A stretch of 64,000 nt of DNA from an uncultured Lachnospiraceae bacterium (GTDB lineage: Bacteria; Bacillota; Clostridia; Lachnospirales; Lachnospiraceae): the NCBI GenBank assembly GCA_902786205.1, contig CADABQ010000002.1, forward strand, positions 44,586-108,585, given 5' to 3'. Shown in pieces: positions 18,168 to 27,095 of the stretch. The stretch's first letter is position 1. Every line of letters begins with the position of its first letter. The notes beneath the pieces were generated by a model, which saw nothing but the letters and a program-made list of their open reading frames with translations, was not told the DNA's origin and searched no databases. The translations under genes and the position numbers were made by a program.

Positions 18168-19838
18168 ATGAATGAAAATAACGAATTAGAAAATAAAAAA
18201 ATAGATGGAACAGGAGGTATAGATATGGAGAATAATGATAAAAATGAAAATGTGCAGCAGACAGTGCAACAACCAGGACAAAATGGTTTTGTTATGTCTG
18301 GAGAACCACAACAAAATAATCAATATAATTTTTGGCAACAACAGGCAGGAGGAATGGGACAGCAATCGTTTGGCTATAATAACGCAAATTATTTTGAACA
18401 ACAATCATCTGCTTCTCAAACAAAGAAGAAAAAAGAGTACAAGTTATTGAAAAATGTAGGAAAAGCGGCATTGATTGGAATTGTTGCAGGTGTAGGATTT
18501 TGTGGAGTTGTATTTGCTTCAAATAAACTTGGCATCAATAACAATAAGCAGACAAATGCAGTATTGACAAAAACAGGAAATTCAAATTCTATTGAAGCAA
18601 CAGTAGTATCGTCTGGTGGGGCAATAAATGCACCAAATGATTTAACTGCAGTAGTTGATAAATGTATGCCATCTATTGTTTCTATTAATAGTACAGTAAC
18701 ATCCACATATAATTCTTATTTTGGAAGTTATAATAAAGATGAAACAGGTAGTGGTTCTGGAATTATTCTAAAAATTTCAGATGATGAAATATTGATTGTA
18801 ACGAATAACCATGTAATTGCAGATGCAAAAAAAATCATGGTAGGTTTTAATGGTACTACATCAAACAAAGATATGGTCGAGGCAACAGTAAAAGGAACTG
18901 ATAGTACGAGAGATTTGGCCGTTGTACTTGTAAAAACAAAGGATGTTCCAAAAACTACATTGAAGGACATTACGGCTGCAGAGATTGGAAGTTCCAAAGA
19001 TATGAAGGTTGGGGAAATGGCAATTGCAATCGGTAATGCTTTAGGATATGGACAGTCTATGACAGTTGGTTATATTAGCGCAAAAGATAGAACAGTTGCA
19101 GTAGATGAAGGTACCAATATGAATTTATTACAGACAGATGCAGCTATAAATCCAGGAAATAGTGGTGGAGCTCTTTTAAATTCTGAAGGACAGGTTATTG
19201 GTATCAATTCAGCAAAATATGCGGATACATCTGTAGAAGGTATGGGATTTGCAATACCAATTTCAGATGCCATTTCAGTCATTAATGATTTGATGGATCG
19301 TGAAGTATTAAAAGATAATGAAAAAGGGTATTTAGGTATTTCTGGCCTTAATATTACAGAATCCGATCAACAACAGATGCCAAATATTCCGGTAGGAATC
19401 TATGTGCGAGAAGTAAGTGAAGATGGTGCAGCAAAAGATGCAGGAATTGTTGCTGGTGATATCATTGTAGGTATTGATGACGAAAAGATTACTACGATTG
19501 AGGAATTATCAGAAAAGGTAAATTCATATCGTATCGGAACGAAGATTACATTAAAAATTAAGAGAAATGAAAATGGAAAATATAAAGAAAAGAAAGTTAC
19601 AGTTAAATTGAAGGGTAAGAGTACATTAAAGTCTATTACAGGAAGTGATTCCGATAGTAATACGGATGGCAATTCATCTTCAAATGGTAATAGTAATAAT
19701 GGCAATAGTGGAAGTAACGGAAACAACGGAAACAGTGGCAATAATGGAAATAGTGGAAGTAGCGGAAACCAGATTGATCCAAATCAGAATGATTTGCAGG
19801 AGTTTTACAATGATTTCTTTGGAGAAAATGGTAATTAA
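18168..19838 (+). CDS. HtrA/DegP-like membrane-anchored serine protease with PDZ domain
   Basis: A quality-control protease acting outside the membrane. An Asn/Gln-rich cytoplasmic N-terminus (~1-90) leads to one membrane helix (~100-120). The chymotrypsin-fold domain has the full triad: H215 in TNNHVIAD, D249 in TRDLAVV, and S332 in NPGNSGGALL. A PDZ domain (~385-480) contains GIYVREVSEDGAAKDAGI. The tail is a low-complexity Gly/Ser/Asn run. Two starts are plausible: ATG 18168 after AAAGGAG and ATG 18225 after AGGAGG, 19 codons apart. It is divergent from the polysaccharide operon. Confidence 0.92.
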   Translation: MNENNELENKKIDGTGGIDMENNDKNENVQQTVQQPGQNGFVMSGEPQQNNQYNFWQQQAGGMGQQSFGYNNANYFEQQSSASQTKKKKEYKLLKNVGKAALIGIVAGVGFCGVVFASNKLGINNNKQTNAVLTKTGNSNSIEATVVSSGGAINAPNDLTAVVDKCMPSIVSINSTVTSTYNSYFGSYNKDETGSGSGIILKISDDEILIVTNNHVIADAKKIMVGFNGTTSNKDMVEATVKGTDSTRDLAVVLVKTKDVPKTTLKDITAAEIGSSKDMKVGEMAIAIGNALGYGQSMTVGYISAKDRTVAVDEGTNMNLLQTDAAINPGNSGGALLNSEGQVIGINSAKYADTSVEGMGFAIPISDAISVINDLMDREVLKDNEKGYLGISGLNITESDQQQMPNIPVGIYVREVSEDGAAKDAGIVAGDIIVGIDDEKITTIEELSEKVNSYRIGTKITLKIKRNENGKYKEKKVTVKLKGKSTLKSITGSDSDSNTDGNSSSNGNSNNGNSGSNGNNGNSGNNGNSGSSGNQIDPNQNDLQEFYNDFFGENGN

Positions 19839-20004
19839 ATCAAATAGAACAATAGGACACAGACAAATGAAAGAAAACTTTTTTTGCAGCAGCGAGGAAA
19901 GTTTTCTTTGCGTCTTTACAGATAGGCAAGAAAATGGCATAATGGAAGAAAAAAGAAGCAAATTTTGAGTGATAAGAGAAAATAGAGAGGAAAAGAGGCT
20001 AACG

Positions 20005-21399
20005 ATGAGTGGAGAAAAAGATGATTTAAAAAAAGATCAGGAATACGAAGATGTTTGTTATATATGTCACAGAACAGAAAGCAGAACTGGGAAAATGATA
20101 CACATTCCTAATAATATATGTATTTGCAGTGATTGTATGCAAAAGACTTTTGATAGTATGAATAATACGGGAATGGGAAATATGGGACCATATATGGATA
20201 TGATGAATTTTTCTCCCAATTTTAACATGCCACCACAAAATGAAATGCCAAATAGACAGAAGGTAAAAAAGAAAAAAGAGGCTGCACAACCAATACTGGA
20301 TATAAAAAATATTCCTTCTCCACATATTATAAAGGGTAATCTGGATGAATTTGTTGTAGGGCAGGAATATGCAAAAAAAGTTATTTCAGTAGCGGTGTAT
20401 AATCACTACAAACGTGTTGCTACCAATACAATGGATGATATTGAAATTGAAAAGTCGAATATGTTGATGATTGGACCAACTGGTAGTGGAAAGACGTTTC
20501 TTGTAAAGACACTTGCAAGAATTTTACAGGTACCATTAGCTATTACAGATGCGACTTCTTTGACAGAAGCAGGGTATATTGGTGATGATGTGGAGAGTGT
20601 CCTTTCAAAACTGCTGGCAGCAGCGGATAATGATGTAGAACGGGCAGAAAAAGGAATTATCTTTATTGATGAAATTGATAAAATAGCAAAAAAACAAAGC
20701 ACTACAAACCGTGATGTAAGTGGAGAATCTGTGCAGCAGGGATTGTTGAAATTATTAGAAGGCAGTGATGTGGAAGTACCAGTTGGTGCGACGAATAAAA
20801 ATGCAATGGTACCTATGACAACGATCAATACAAGAAATATCTTGTTTATCTGTGGCGGTGCATTTCCAAAATTGGAAGGTATCATTAAAAAAAGATTGAC
20901 CAAACAGAGTAACATTGGTTTTAGTGGTGAGTTAAAAGATAGATATGATAAAGATAAGGATCTCTTGGGAAAGGTAACCTCAGAAGATTTAAGAGAATAT
21001 GGTATGATACCTGAGTTTTTAGGAAGACTTCCAATTGTATTTGCATTACAGGAATTGGACAAGGATGCATTGATTCAGGTGTTGATTGAACCAAAGAATG
21101 CAATCATTAAACAATACCAGAAATTATTAGCTTTGGATGAGGTGAATTTACAGTTTGATCGTGGAGCCTATGAGGCAATAGCAGAGAAAGCAATTGAAAA
21201 GAAAACAGGTGCGCGTGCCCTTCGAGCAATTATCGAGGACTTTATGCTTGACATTATGTATGAGATTCCAAAAGATGATAATATTGGAACGGTTACGATT
21301 ACAAGAGAGTATATTGAGGGAACTGGTGCTCCTAAGATTGAGATGAGAAGCTCCGATCGAGTTGCCATAGCAAAACAAGAAACAAAGAGTGAAGAATAA
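20005..21399 (+). CDS. clpX: ClpX-type AAA+ unfoldase (probable second ClpX)
   Basis: A 464-residue Clp ATPase, longer than usual ClpX (~420). The N-terminal zinc domain has CYIC and CICSDC, but the stretch between is unlike the standard ClpX sequence. A Met/Asn/Pro-rich linker (~50-90) replaces the short normal linker. The AAA+ core is typical: GPTGSGKT, pore-1 GYIGDDVES, Walker B GIIFIDEIDK, and an IGF loop (NIGFSGEL) for docking ClpP. No clpP or lon lies nearby, which with the odd linker suggests an adaptor-specialised paralogue. The start at 20005 (AGAGG upstream) is preferred to the in-frame ATG at 19969. Confidence 0.85.
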   Translation: MSGEKDDLKKDQEYEDVCYICHRTESRTGKMIHIPNNICICSDCMQKTFDSMNNTGMGNMGPYMDMMNFSPNFNMPPQNEMPNRQKVKKKKEAAQPILDIKNIPSPHIIKGNLDEFVVGQEYAKKVISVAVYNHYKRVATNTMDDIEIEKSNMLMIGPTGSGKTFLVKTLARILQVPLAITDATSLTEAGYIGDDVESVLSKLLAAADNDVERAEKGIIFIDEIDKIAKKQSTTNRDVSGESVQQGLLKLLEGSDVEVPVGATNKNAMVPMTTINTRNILFICGGAFPKLEGIIKKRLTKQSNIGFSGELKDRYDKDKDLLGKVTSEDLREYGMIPEFLGRLPIVFALQELDKDALIQVLIEPKNAIIKQYQKLLALDEVNLQFDRGAYEAIAEKAIEKKTGARALRAIIEDFMLDIMYEIPKDDNIGTVTITREYIEGTGAPKIEMRSSDRVAIAKQETKSEE

Positions 21400-21512
21400 A
21401 TGTAAAACTCATTATAGTATCAGGTTACATAGATACTGTAATGGGTTTTGTGCAATCATGCAGAAAATAGTTTTTCACAAGTCTTGTATTCGGACGATAT
21501 GGAGGAGAAGAG

Positions 21513-22421
21513 ATGCAGGAACATAAAATGGAACAATTGCAGGAAAAGGTACAGCATGGAGATATTATGTTGCCATTTGTGCAATATGTGACACTTCTAC
21601 CTATGAATTTTACTTCGTTTGCCATGCATTGGCACAAAGAACTGGAAATTATTTACATGCAAAGCGGGTATTGTGAAATCAACGTAGATTTAGAACATTA
21701 TGTGCTTCAGCAGGGAGATATTGTTTTTATAAAGCCACAGGCAATACATTCTTTACAACAGTATCAAGGGGAAAATGGTTGCTTGTTTTCTTGGTTACTG
21801 GATATTAATATGCTAAGTTATGGGGCTACAGATGCTTGTTACGTCAAATATCTGAAGCCTTTTTTGGATGGGAAAATAGAATATCCACAAGTTATTTCAA
21901 AAATGCATCCGTCCCATGAACAGTTAGAAAAACAATTATTGGAGATTCATGAGGTGTGTGATGAAAAAGCATCTGTATTGGAACTAAATATAAAGTGGAG
22001 ATTAGAAAAGTTATTTTATACACTATTTAAAGAGGTCTTTGTGTATAAAAAATTGCCAAATGAGCAGAAACAGGATACATTGCAGGCTATCTGCAATGTG
22101 TTGGAATACATACAGGAAAATTATCAAAAAACATTGACGATAGGGGAACTTGCAGAGTTATTACATTTTAGTGATACTTATTTTATGCGCTTTTTTAAGA
22201 AATGTACAGGTGTTACTTGTGTGGAGTATATTAATGAATATCGTATGAATAAAGCAGTGGAATTATTGCAAAATACAGAATTGACAATTATGGACATTGC
22301 TATGCAAGTGGGGATGCACAATATTTCGTATTTTAATCGAATGTTTAAAAAGAAATATCAGATGACACCGAAGGAATATAGAAAACGAATAACGGTACAG
22401 AAAGAGAATGGTGGGTCTTAA
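21513..22421 (+). CDS. AraC-family transcriptional regulator
   Basis: A 302-residue regulator with an N-terminal cupin-like sensor (MHWHKELEIIYMQSGYCEI, VLQQGDIVFIKPQAIHS) and a C-terminal double helix-turn-helix (TIGELAELLHFSDTYFMRFF; IMDIAMQVGMHNISYFNRMF; MTPKEYRKR). The cupin half binds a small ligand, often a sugar in this family; the effector is not deducible. GGAGGAG precedes ATG. The S8 protease gene starts ~50 bases after its stop with no terminator between, so they may be co-transcribed. Confidence 0.9.
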   Translation: MQEHKMEQLQEKVQHGDIMLPFVQYVTLLPMNFTSFAMHWHKELEIIYMQSGYCEINVDLEHYVLQQGDIVFIKPQAIHSLQQYQGENGCLFSWLLDINMLSYGATDACYVKYLKPFLDGKIEYPQVISKMHPSHEQLEKQLLEIHEVCDEKASVLELNIKWRLEKLFYTLFKEVFVYKKLPNEQKQDTLQAICNVLEYIQENYQKTLTIGELAELLHFSDTYFMRFFKKCTGVTCVEYINEYRMNKAVELLQNTELTIMDIAMQVGMHNISYFNRMFKKKYQMTPKEYRKRITVQKENGGS

Positions 22422-22473
22422 TTCGAAAAAAAAAGCATATTTATATATAAAAAGAAGATATCGTGGGATTGGA

Positions 22474-24168
22474 ATGGATGATTTTTTGATATGTCAGGAG
22501 TCTGTTTACTCCGATCAATTTGTGGATTATATTTTGGATGTAGGGGGAGATATGCGATTAGCACAATGGATCTATAATACAAATTGTGTTCAAAATATTG
22601 ATGGAAGTTTTGCTATAATTTATATGGATAGAGAAATTAATGGAGATATTTCTTTTGAAAAATATGGATATGCAGCAGTTCCAAAATGTTTTGGGTTGTT
22701 AGATACGTCTAGCGTAGAGGCAACAGGAGCTTTAAAACTTCGGAGAAGACCTAATTTTGATTTGAGTGGCAGTGGCGTACTGGTAGGATTTATAGATACG
22801 GGAATTGATTATTTAAACCCATTGTTTCAATATGGGGATGGAAGTACAAGAATAGCTGCGATTTGGGATCAGACAGAACGTGTAGGAACGCCACCTGCCA
22901 ATATTTATTATGGTGCTGAATACGATCGCGACAGTATTAACTTGGCTTTACAAAGTGAAAATCCATTGCAGATTGTTCCAGAGCAGGATGAAATTTATCA
23001 TGGGACTTATTTAGCGGCAATAGCAGCAGGAAATGTGGACCAGGAGCGAGATTTTACAGGCATGGTTCCAGAAGCTGAATTATTGGTAGTAAAGGTAAAA
23101 CAGGCAAAAAAAAATCTACGGGAGTTTTATGGAATACCAGATGGGGTACCCTGTTATCAGGAAAATGATATCATGATGGCAATTCGTTATTTGTGGGCTA
23201 AATCTGCAATTTTAAGAAAGCCTATTGTTATTTGCATAGGGATGGGTTCTAACGCAGGAGGACATAATGGATTTTCACCAATTGGCACTATGATTAACAG
23301 GGTAGGAAATTTGAATGGTATCTGTGTTGTTTGCGGAGCTGGCAATGAGACAAATATGGGACATCATTTTGCATCCGTCATTTCACCAAACAATGAAGAA
23401 ATTGCTGAGATAAATGTAGATAAAAGACAGGGAATGACGGTTGAATTATGGACGAATGCGGCTATTTTGCTCAGTGTTGGAATTACCACACCGCAGGGCG
23501 AATATTCGGAACGAATTGCGATACGTTCCTATGAACAATTGATTGATTTTGTATTTTCTAATACTAAGGTGTATGTATATTATCAGCGGATTGAAGAATA
23601 TTCAGGTGATGAAGTTGTGACAATGCGTTTTCAAGATATGGATGAAGGAATTTGGAAAATCCACATATATAATTTGGAGGAAGAAGAATCGGGGTATCAC
23701 ATATGGCTGCCTATGGGTGAATTTGTAGCAGATCGGACACGTTTTTTAGAACCATCACCAGATACCATTGTCTGCAATCCGGGAAATACATATCAAGTGA
23801 TTACGGTGGGGGCATATAACCATAGAGATGATAGCATTTTTGTAAATTCCAGCAGAGGGTTTACTGCAAATCATGCAATAAAGCCAGATTTAGTAGCCCC
23901 AGGCGTTTCTGTCTACGGACCCGTATCCAGAGAGCGATATGGGGAAAAAAGCGGAACCAGTGTGGCAGCAGCACATACAGCGGGTGCCGTTGCGATGTTG
24001 TTACAATGGGCTTTTATAAAAAGAAATAATATAGGCATGAATACAACCATTGCAAAAAACTATTTGATAAGAGGGGCAAGAAAAGAAAATCTGGTAGTAC
24101 CGGATCGCTCGTTTGGATGGGGAATATTAGATGTATACAATACATTTAACCGACTTACCATTTATTGA
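22474..24168 (+). CDS. S8 (subtilisin-like) serine protease, Csp-like
   Basis: A 564-residue subtilase with a complete triad: D108 in GFIDTGID, H176 in YHGTYLAA, S496 in SGTSVAAAHTAGA. A long insert between His and Ser, and an N-terminal segment (~1-90) without a classical signal peptide, resemble the clostridial Csp proteases that activate spore cortex hydrolase SleC. Many Lachnospiraceae carry several such genes of unproven role. The start is ATG 22474 with a weak GGGATTGG upstream; an in-frame ATG at 22408 overlaps the araC-type gene. Cytoplasmic, spore-coat or autoproteolytic roles are all possible. Confidence 0.85.
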   Translation: MDDFLICQESVYSDQFVDYILDVGGDMRLAQWIYNTNCVQNIDGSFAIIYMDREINGDISFEKYGYAAVPKCFGLLDTSSVEATGALKLRRRPNFDLSGSGVLVGFIDTGIDYLNPLFQYGDGSTRIAAIWDQTERVGTPPANIYYGAEYDRDSINLALQSENPLQIVPEQDEIYHGTYLAAIAAGNVDQERDFTGMVPEAELLVVKVKQAKKNLREFYGIPDGVPCYQENDIMMAIRYLWAKSAILRKPIVICIGMGSNAGGHNGFSPIGTMINRVGNLNGICVVCGAGNETNMGHHFASVISPNNEEIAEINVDKRQGMTVELWTNAAILLSVGITTPQGEYSERIAIRSYEQLIDFVFSNTKVYVYYQRIEEYSGDEVVTMRFQDMDEGIWKIHIYNLEEEESGYHIWLPMGEFVADRTRFLEPSPDTIVCNPGNTYQVITVGAYNHRDDSIFVNSSRGFTANHAIKPDLVAPGVSVYGPVSRERYGEKSGTSVAAAHTAGAVAMLLQWAFIKRNNIGMNTTIAKNYLIRGARKENLVVPDRSFGWGILDVYNTFNRLTIY

Positions 24169-24246
24169 AATGGTAGAAGGATTTTGAAAAGATTATGCAG
24201 CAGAAGGATGCCTAATTGTAGGGCAATCGTTATAAAAAGGCAAGAA

Positions 24247-24277
24247 AACCCACTGCCTAAAGGCAGTGGGTTTTTTT
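24247..24277 (+). terminator. terminator after S8 protease
   Basis: Perfect 11-base arms AACCCACTGCC / GGCAGTGGGTT around TAAA, followed by a T-run. Confidence 0.92.
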
Positions 24278-24368
24278 GTACGAAGTGCGGGGGGAAAAGC
24301 CCCGTACCTCGTAAGGCACGCACTACCGCTTTTATATGAGTAAGTAGCAACGCGGATTGCGAATGTTC
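24278..24368 (+). repeat. structured intergenic element, copy 2 (shared tail 24338-24368)
   Basis: Directly after the terminator is a G/C-rich segment with GTACG...GGGG pairing to CCCC...CGTAC, then a CGTAAGGCACGCAC stretch. Its last 31 bases (24338-24368) match 5302-5332 at 25 positions. It lies ~150 bases upstream of the Fic gene. With the terminator it fills most of the 24169-24515 gap. The rest is AT-rich with no gene. Confidence 0.45.
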
Positions 24369-24515
24369 GTGATATTCTAAGTATAAAATCATGTATTTTC
24401 TTCTCTGCTTATGGTATTATAGAATGTGAAAGAATAAGCAGTAATTCTGGGTATGGGCTAAATGTAAGTTTCCGACTCATCTTAAAGAGAAACTGTTTTC
24501 TGGGAAGGAGTAAGT

Positions 24516-25145
24516 ATGTTAGAAAATAGACTTGGGATTACAGATTCTACAGAACTTGCAAGAGAAGAGGAAAGAATAAGCAAGCAAAAAGCGATTCAAA
24601 TGTTTGAAAGTGGTTTTTTGGATAGACTGGAAGCAGGGACAGTACAATGTTTAACAGAGATACATCGGATTCTATTTGAGGATATTTATCCCTTTGCTGG
24701 GAAAATTAGAGAGGTTAATATTTCAAAGGGGTCATTTCGATTTGCTCCAGTGATGTATTTGAGAGAAGCATTGAAGAATATTGAAAAAATGCCACAAAAA
24801 GAGTTTGAACAAATTGTAGAAAAATATGTTGAAATGAATATAGCACACCCATTCCGAGAAGGAAATGGAAGAATTACACGTATTTGGTTGGATTTGATTT
24901 TTAAGAAGGAATTGGGGTTTGTTGTAGATTGGAGCCAAGTGGATAAAGAGGACTATTTACTTGCAATGGAACGAAGTCCCATTAGAGATATAGAAATCAA
25001 GTATATATTGAAAAATGCACTGACAGATAAAATAAACAATCGAGAGGTGTATAGGAAAGGAATTGACCATAGTTATTATTATGAAGGATATATTGTGTAT
25101 AAAACTATGGATTTGCAAAAAAAGAATCCAAAAGATAAAAAATAA
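24516..25145 (+). CDS. Fic-domain AMPylator, self-inhibited (class III-type)
   Basis: A 209-residue Fic protein. Its active-site motif HPFREGNGR (111-119) is complete, with catalytic H111 and the nucleotide-binding GNGR. Fic enzymes transfer AMP (or a related group) from nucleotide to a Ser/Thr/Tyr of a target protein. Near the C-terminus S186-Y-Y-Y-E190-G matches the inhibitory (S/T)xxxE(G/N) motif in the position used by class III Fics such as the Neisseria protein, so no separate antitoxin is required. AAGGAG precedes ATG. DUF4186 follows 24 bases later, probably co-transcribed. The target is unknown. Confidence 0.9.
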   Translation: MLENRLGITDSTELAREEERISKQKAIQMFESGFLDRLEAGTVQCLTEIHRILFEDIYPFAGKIREVNISKGSFRFAPVMYLREALKNIEKMPQKEFEQIVEKYVEMNIAHPFREGNGRITRIWLDLIFKKELGFVVDWSQVDKEDYLLAMERSPIRDIEIKYILKNALTDKINNREVYRKGIDHSYYYEGYIVYKTMDLQKKNPKDKK

Positions 25146-25169
25146 AAAGGAGGTTATGGCTTAGGAAAA

Positions 25170-25544
25170 ATGACAAAAGAGGAATGGTATAAACAGCTTT
25201 TTGAACGCCTTGCGGTATCAAAATTTCGAAGTAGTTTTCATCTGAAAGAGAATGACTTTGCATATATTGAGAAAAAGGGGCTAGCTGTGATAGAGGAGCA
25301 TGCAAGGGATTTTATTGCAAAGAGAGAAGCTCCAGCATGGATACCTAATGACGGAAAACAAACCCCGATGAAAGGACATCCTGTATTTATTGCGCAACAT
25401 GCCACCGCAACTTGTTGTAGAGAATGCATAAGAAAGTGGCATAAAATAAAGCCTGGAAGAGAGTTAAGTCTCATCCAGCAGGAGTATTTAGTTGAGGTTA
25501 TTATGACCTGGATAAAAAATGAGATTACAAGAAAGCAGAATTAG
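25170..25544 (+). CDS. DUF4186 family protein
   Basis: A 124-residue protein matching DUF4186: RSSFHLKENDFAYIEKKGL, then NDGKQTPMKGHPVFIAQHAT, ATCCRECIRKWHKI. The conserved His/Cys residues (HPVF, QHATATCC, CIRKWH) suggest metal or nucleic-acid binding, but no function is established to my knowledge. AGGAAAA precedes ATG 25170. An AGGAGG at 25148-25153 drives only a two-codon ATG-GCT-TAG, which may be a decoy or leader. It lies 24 bases after fic. Confidence 0.78.
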   Translation: MTKEEWYKQLFERLAVSKFRSSFHLKENDFAYIEKKGLAVIEEHARDFIAKREAPAWIPNDGKQTPMKGHPVFIAQHATATCCRECIRKWHKIKPGRELSLIQQEYLVEVIMTWIKNEITRKQN

Positions 25545-25638
25545 AAAAAGTGCATTATTGCAGTATGTGTGATGAGGCATTGATGGAAGAATTTGAAAAG
25601 AGTGGAATAGAGGTTGAGTAGAGCATTGATTCCTACGG

Positions 25639-25667
25639 TTGCGTTTGATATAGGAATTGGCTATAAT
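25639..25667 (+). promoter_or_regulatory. sigma-A promoter for the zinc-ribbon gene and hisC
   Basis: TTGCGT (25639-25644) and TATAAT (25662-25667) have a 17-base spacer and lie 34 bases before the small gene's ATG. Confidence 0.65.
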
Positions 25668-25700
25668 GAAAGAGAATAAATTTGAAAGGTCAGTAGTATT

Positions 25701-25874
25701 ATGACGGAAGAAGCAAAGAAAAAGTTAGATTCTATTTTTGACGAAAGTTTAGAATACGAGATAGTAGAACGAAAAATACTACCAGAAAAGATTATTTGTA
25801 AGGATTGCGGAGGAATTACCTTTGAAGGATTGGACTTGTGCCATCTTTGTGGAGGTATGCTAATTAATATATAA
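25701..25874 (+). CDS. 57-residue zinc-ribbon protein
   Basis: A short frame with a promoter just upstream and AAAGGT ten bases before ATG. The N-terminal half is charged and helical (MTEEAKKKLDSIFDESLEYE). The C-terminal half has CKDCGG ... CHLCGG, two CxxC knuckles 14 residues apart, as in a rubredoxin or zinc-ribbon fold. No domain beyond the ribbon is present. It ends 24 bases before hisC and may share its transcript. Function is unknown; metal binding is inferred from the cysteines. Confidence 0.65.
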   Translation: MTEEAKKKLDSIFDESLEYEIVERKILPEKIICKDCGGITFEGLDLCHLCGGMLINI

Positions 25875-25898
25875 GAATAGATCGGAGGAGCAAAAGTT

Positions 25899-26966
25899 AT
25901 GAGACCTTGGGAAAAATACTTTAGAAAAGTGGAGCCGTATGTTCCGGGGGAACAGCCAAAATTTGAAAAAATGATTAAGCTAAACACTAATGAGAATCCA
26001 TATCCACCGTCACCAGAAGTGGAAAAGGTTCTTCGTGAGGTAAATTGTGATAAGTTAAAAATGTATCCAGATCCAACCAGTGAGGTACTTGTGAGAGCTT
26101 TGGCAGAGCGATACCAGGTAAAGGAAGATCAGGTTTTCGTTGGAGTCGGATCAGATGATGTACTTGGAATGGCATTTTTGACCTTTTTTGGTTCAGATAA
26201 ACCGATTTTATTCCCAGATATTACATATTCTTTTTATGATGTTTGGGCAGAATTATTTCAAATACCATATGAAAGACCAGCCTTAGATGCAGACTTTCGT
26301 ATAAAGAAAGAAGATTATTATAAGGAAAATGGTGGTGTGATAATTACAAATCCGAATGCACCGACTTCCATTTGCGAAAATCTTGACTTTTTGCGTGATA
26401 TTTTGGAACACAATCAGGATGTTGTTGTGATTGTGGATGAAGCGTATATTGATTTTGGAGGTGAGTCTGCCTTACCATTACTAAAAGAATACGAGAATCT
26501 ATTGGTTGTACAGACCTTTTCTAAATCTCGTTCTATGGCTGGCATGCGAATTGGATATGCGTTTGGTCATCCAGCGCTGATTCAGGCAATGAATGATGTG
26601 AAATATTCCTATAACTCATATACAATGGACTATCTAACGTTAGTAACAGGAGTTGCAGCTTTAGAAGATGAAGCATATTTTAAGAAAAATTGTGATAAAA
26701 TTATTGTTACAAGACAGCGCACGATGGAAAGATTAAGACAATTAGGTTTTGCTTTCCCTAATTCAAAGACGAATTTCTTATTTGCAACACATAAAACAGT
26801 TCCAGCCAAAGAATTGTTTGAAGCATTGAGAAAAGAAAAAATATTTGTACGATATTTTGACAAACCTCGTATTGATAATTATTTGCGCATCACAATTGGT
26901 ACAGATGAGGAAATGGACGCACTGATACATTTTTTGGAGAACTATTTGAACGGTAACACTTTTTAA
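25899..26966 (+). CDS. hisC: histidinol-phosphate aminotransferase
   Basis: A PLP-dependent class I/II aminotransferase of 355 residues, making L-histidinol phosphate from imidazole acetol phosphate and glutamate. Features are KLNTNENPYPPSPEV near the start, the PLP lysine K209 in TFSKSRSMAGMRIGYAFG, NPNAPTS, and YLRITIGTDEEMD at the end. GGAGGAG precedes ATG. No other his gene is adjacent, so it is a stand-alone copy. Such copies can also act on other aromatic or phosphorylated amino acids. Confidence 0.92.
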   Translation: MRPWEKYFRKVEPYVPGEQPKFEKMIKLNTNENPYPPSPEVEKVLREVNCDKLKMYPDPTSEVLVRALAERYQVKEDQVFVGVGSDDVLGMAFLTFFGSDKPILFPDITYSFYDVWAELFQIPYERPALDADFRIKKEDYYKENGGVIITNPNAPTSICENLDFLRDILEHNQDVVVIVDEAYIDFGGESALPLLKEYENLLVVQTFSKSRSMAGMRIGYAFGHPALIQAMNDVKYSYNSYTMDYLTLVTGVAALEDEAYFKKNCDKIIVTRQRTMERLRQLGFAFPNSKTNFLFATHKTVPAKELFEALRKEKIFVRYFDKPRIDNYLRITIGTDEEMDALIHFLENYLNGNTF

Positions 26967-27095
26967 AGAAGTAATCAATTTGTATGGAAAAAAGCTGGAA
27001 AAATCCTTAAAAAACAGATATAATAGTTATATAAGATTCTGTTTCGGGTGGGGAGAAATAAGTACGTACAGAAGGAAAGGGAGAGGTAATTTAAT

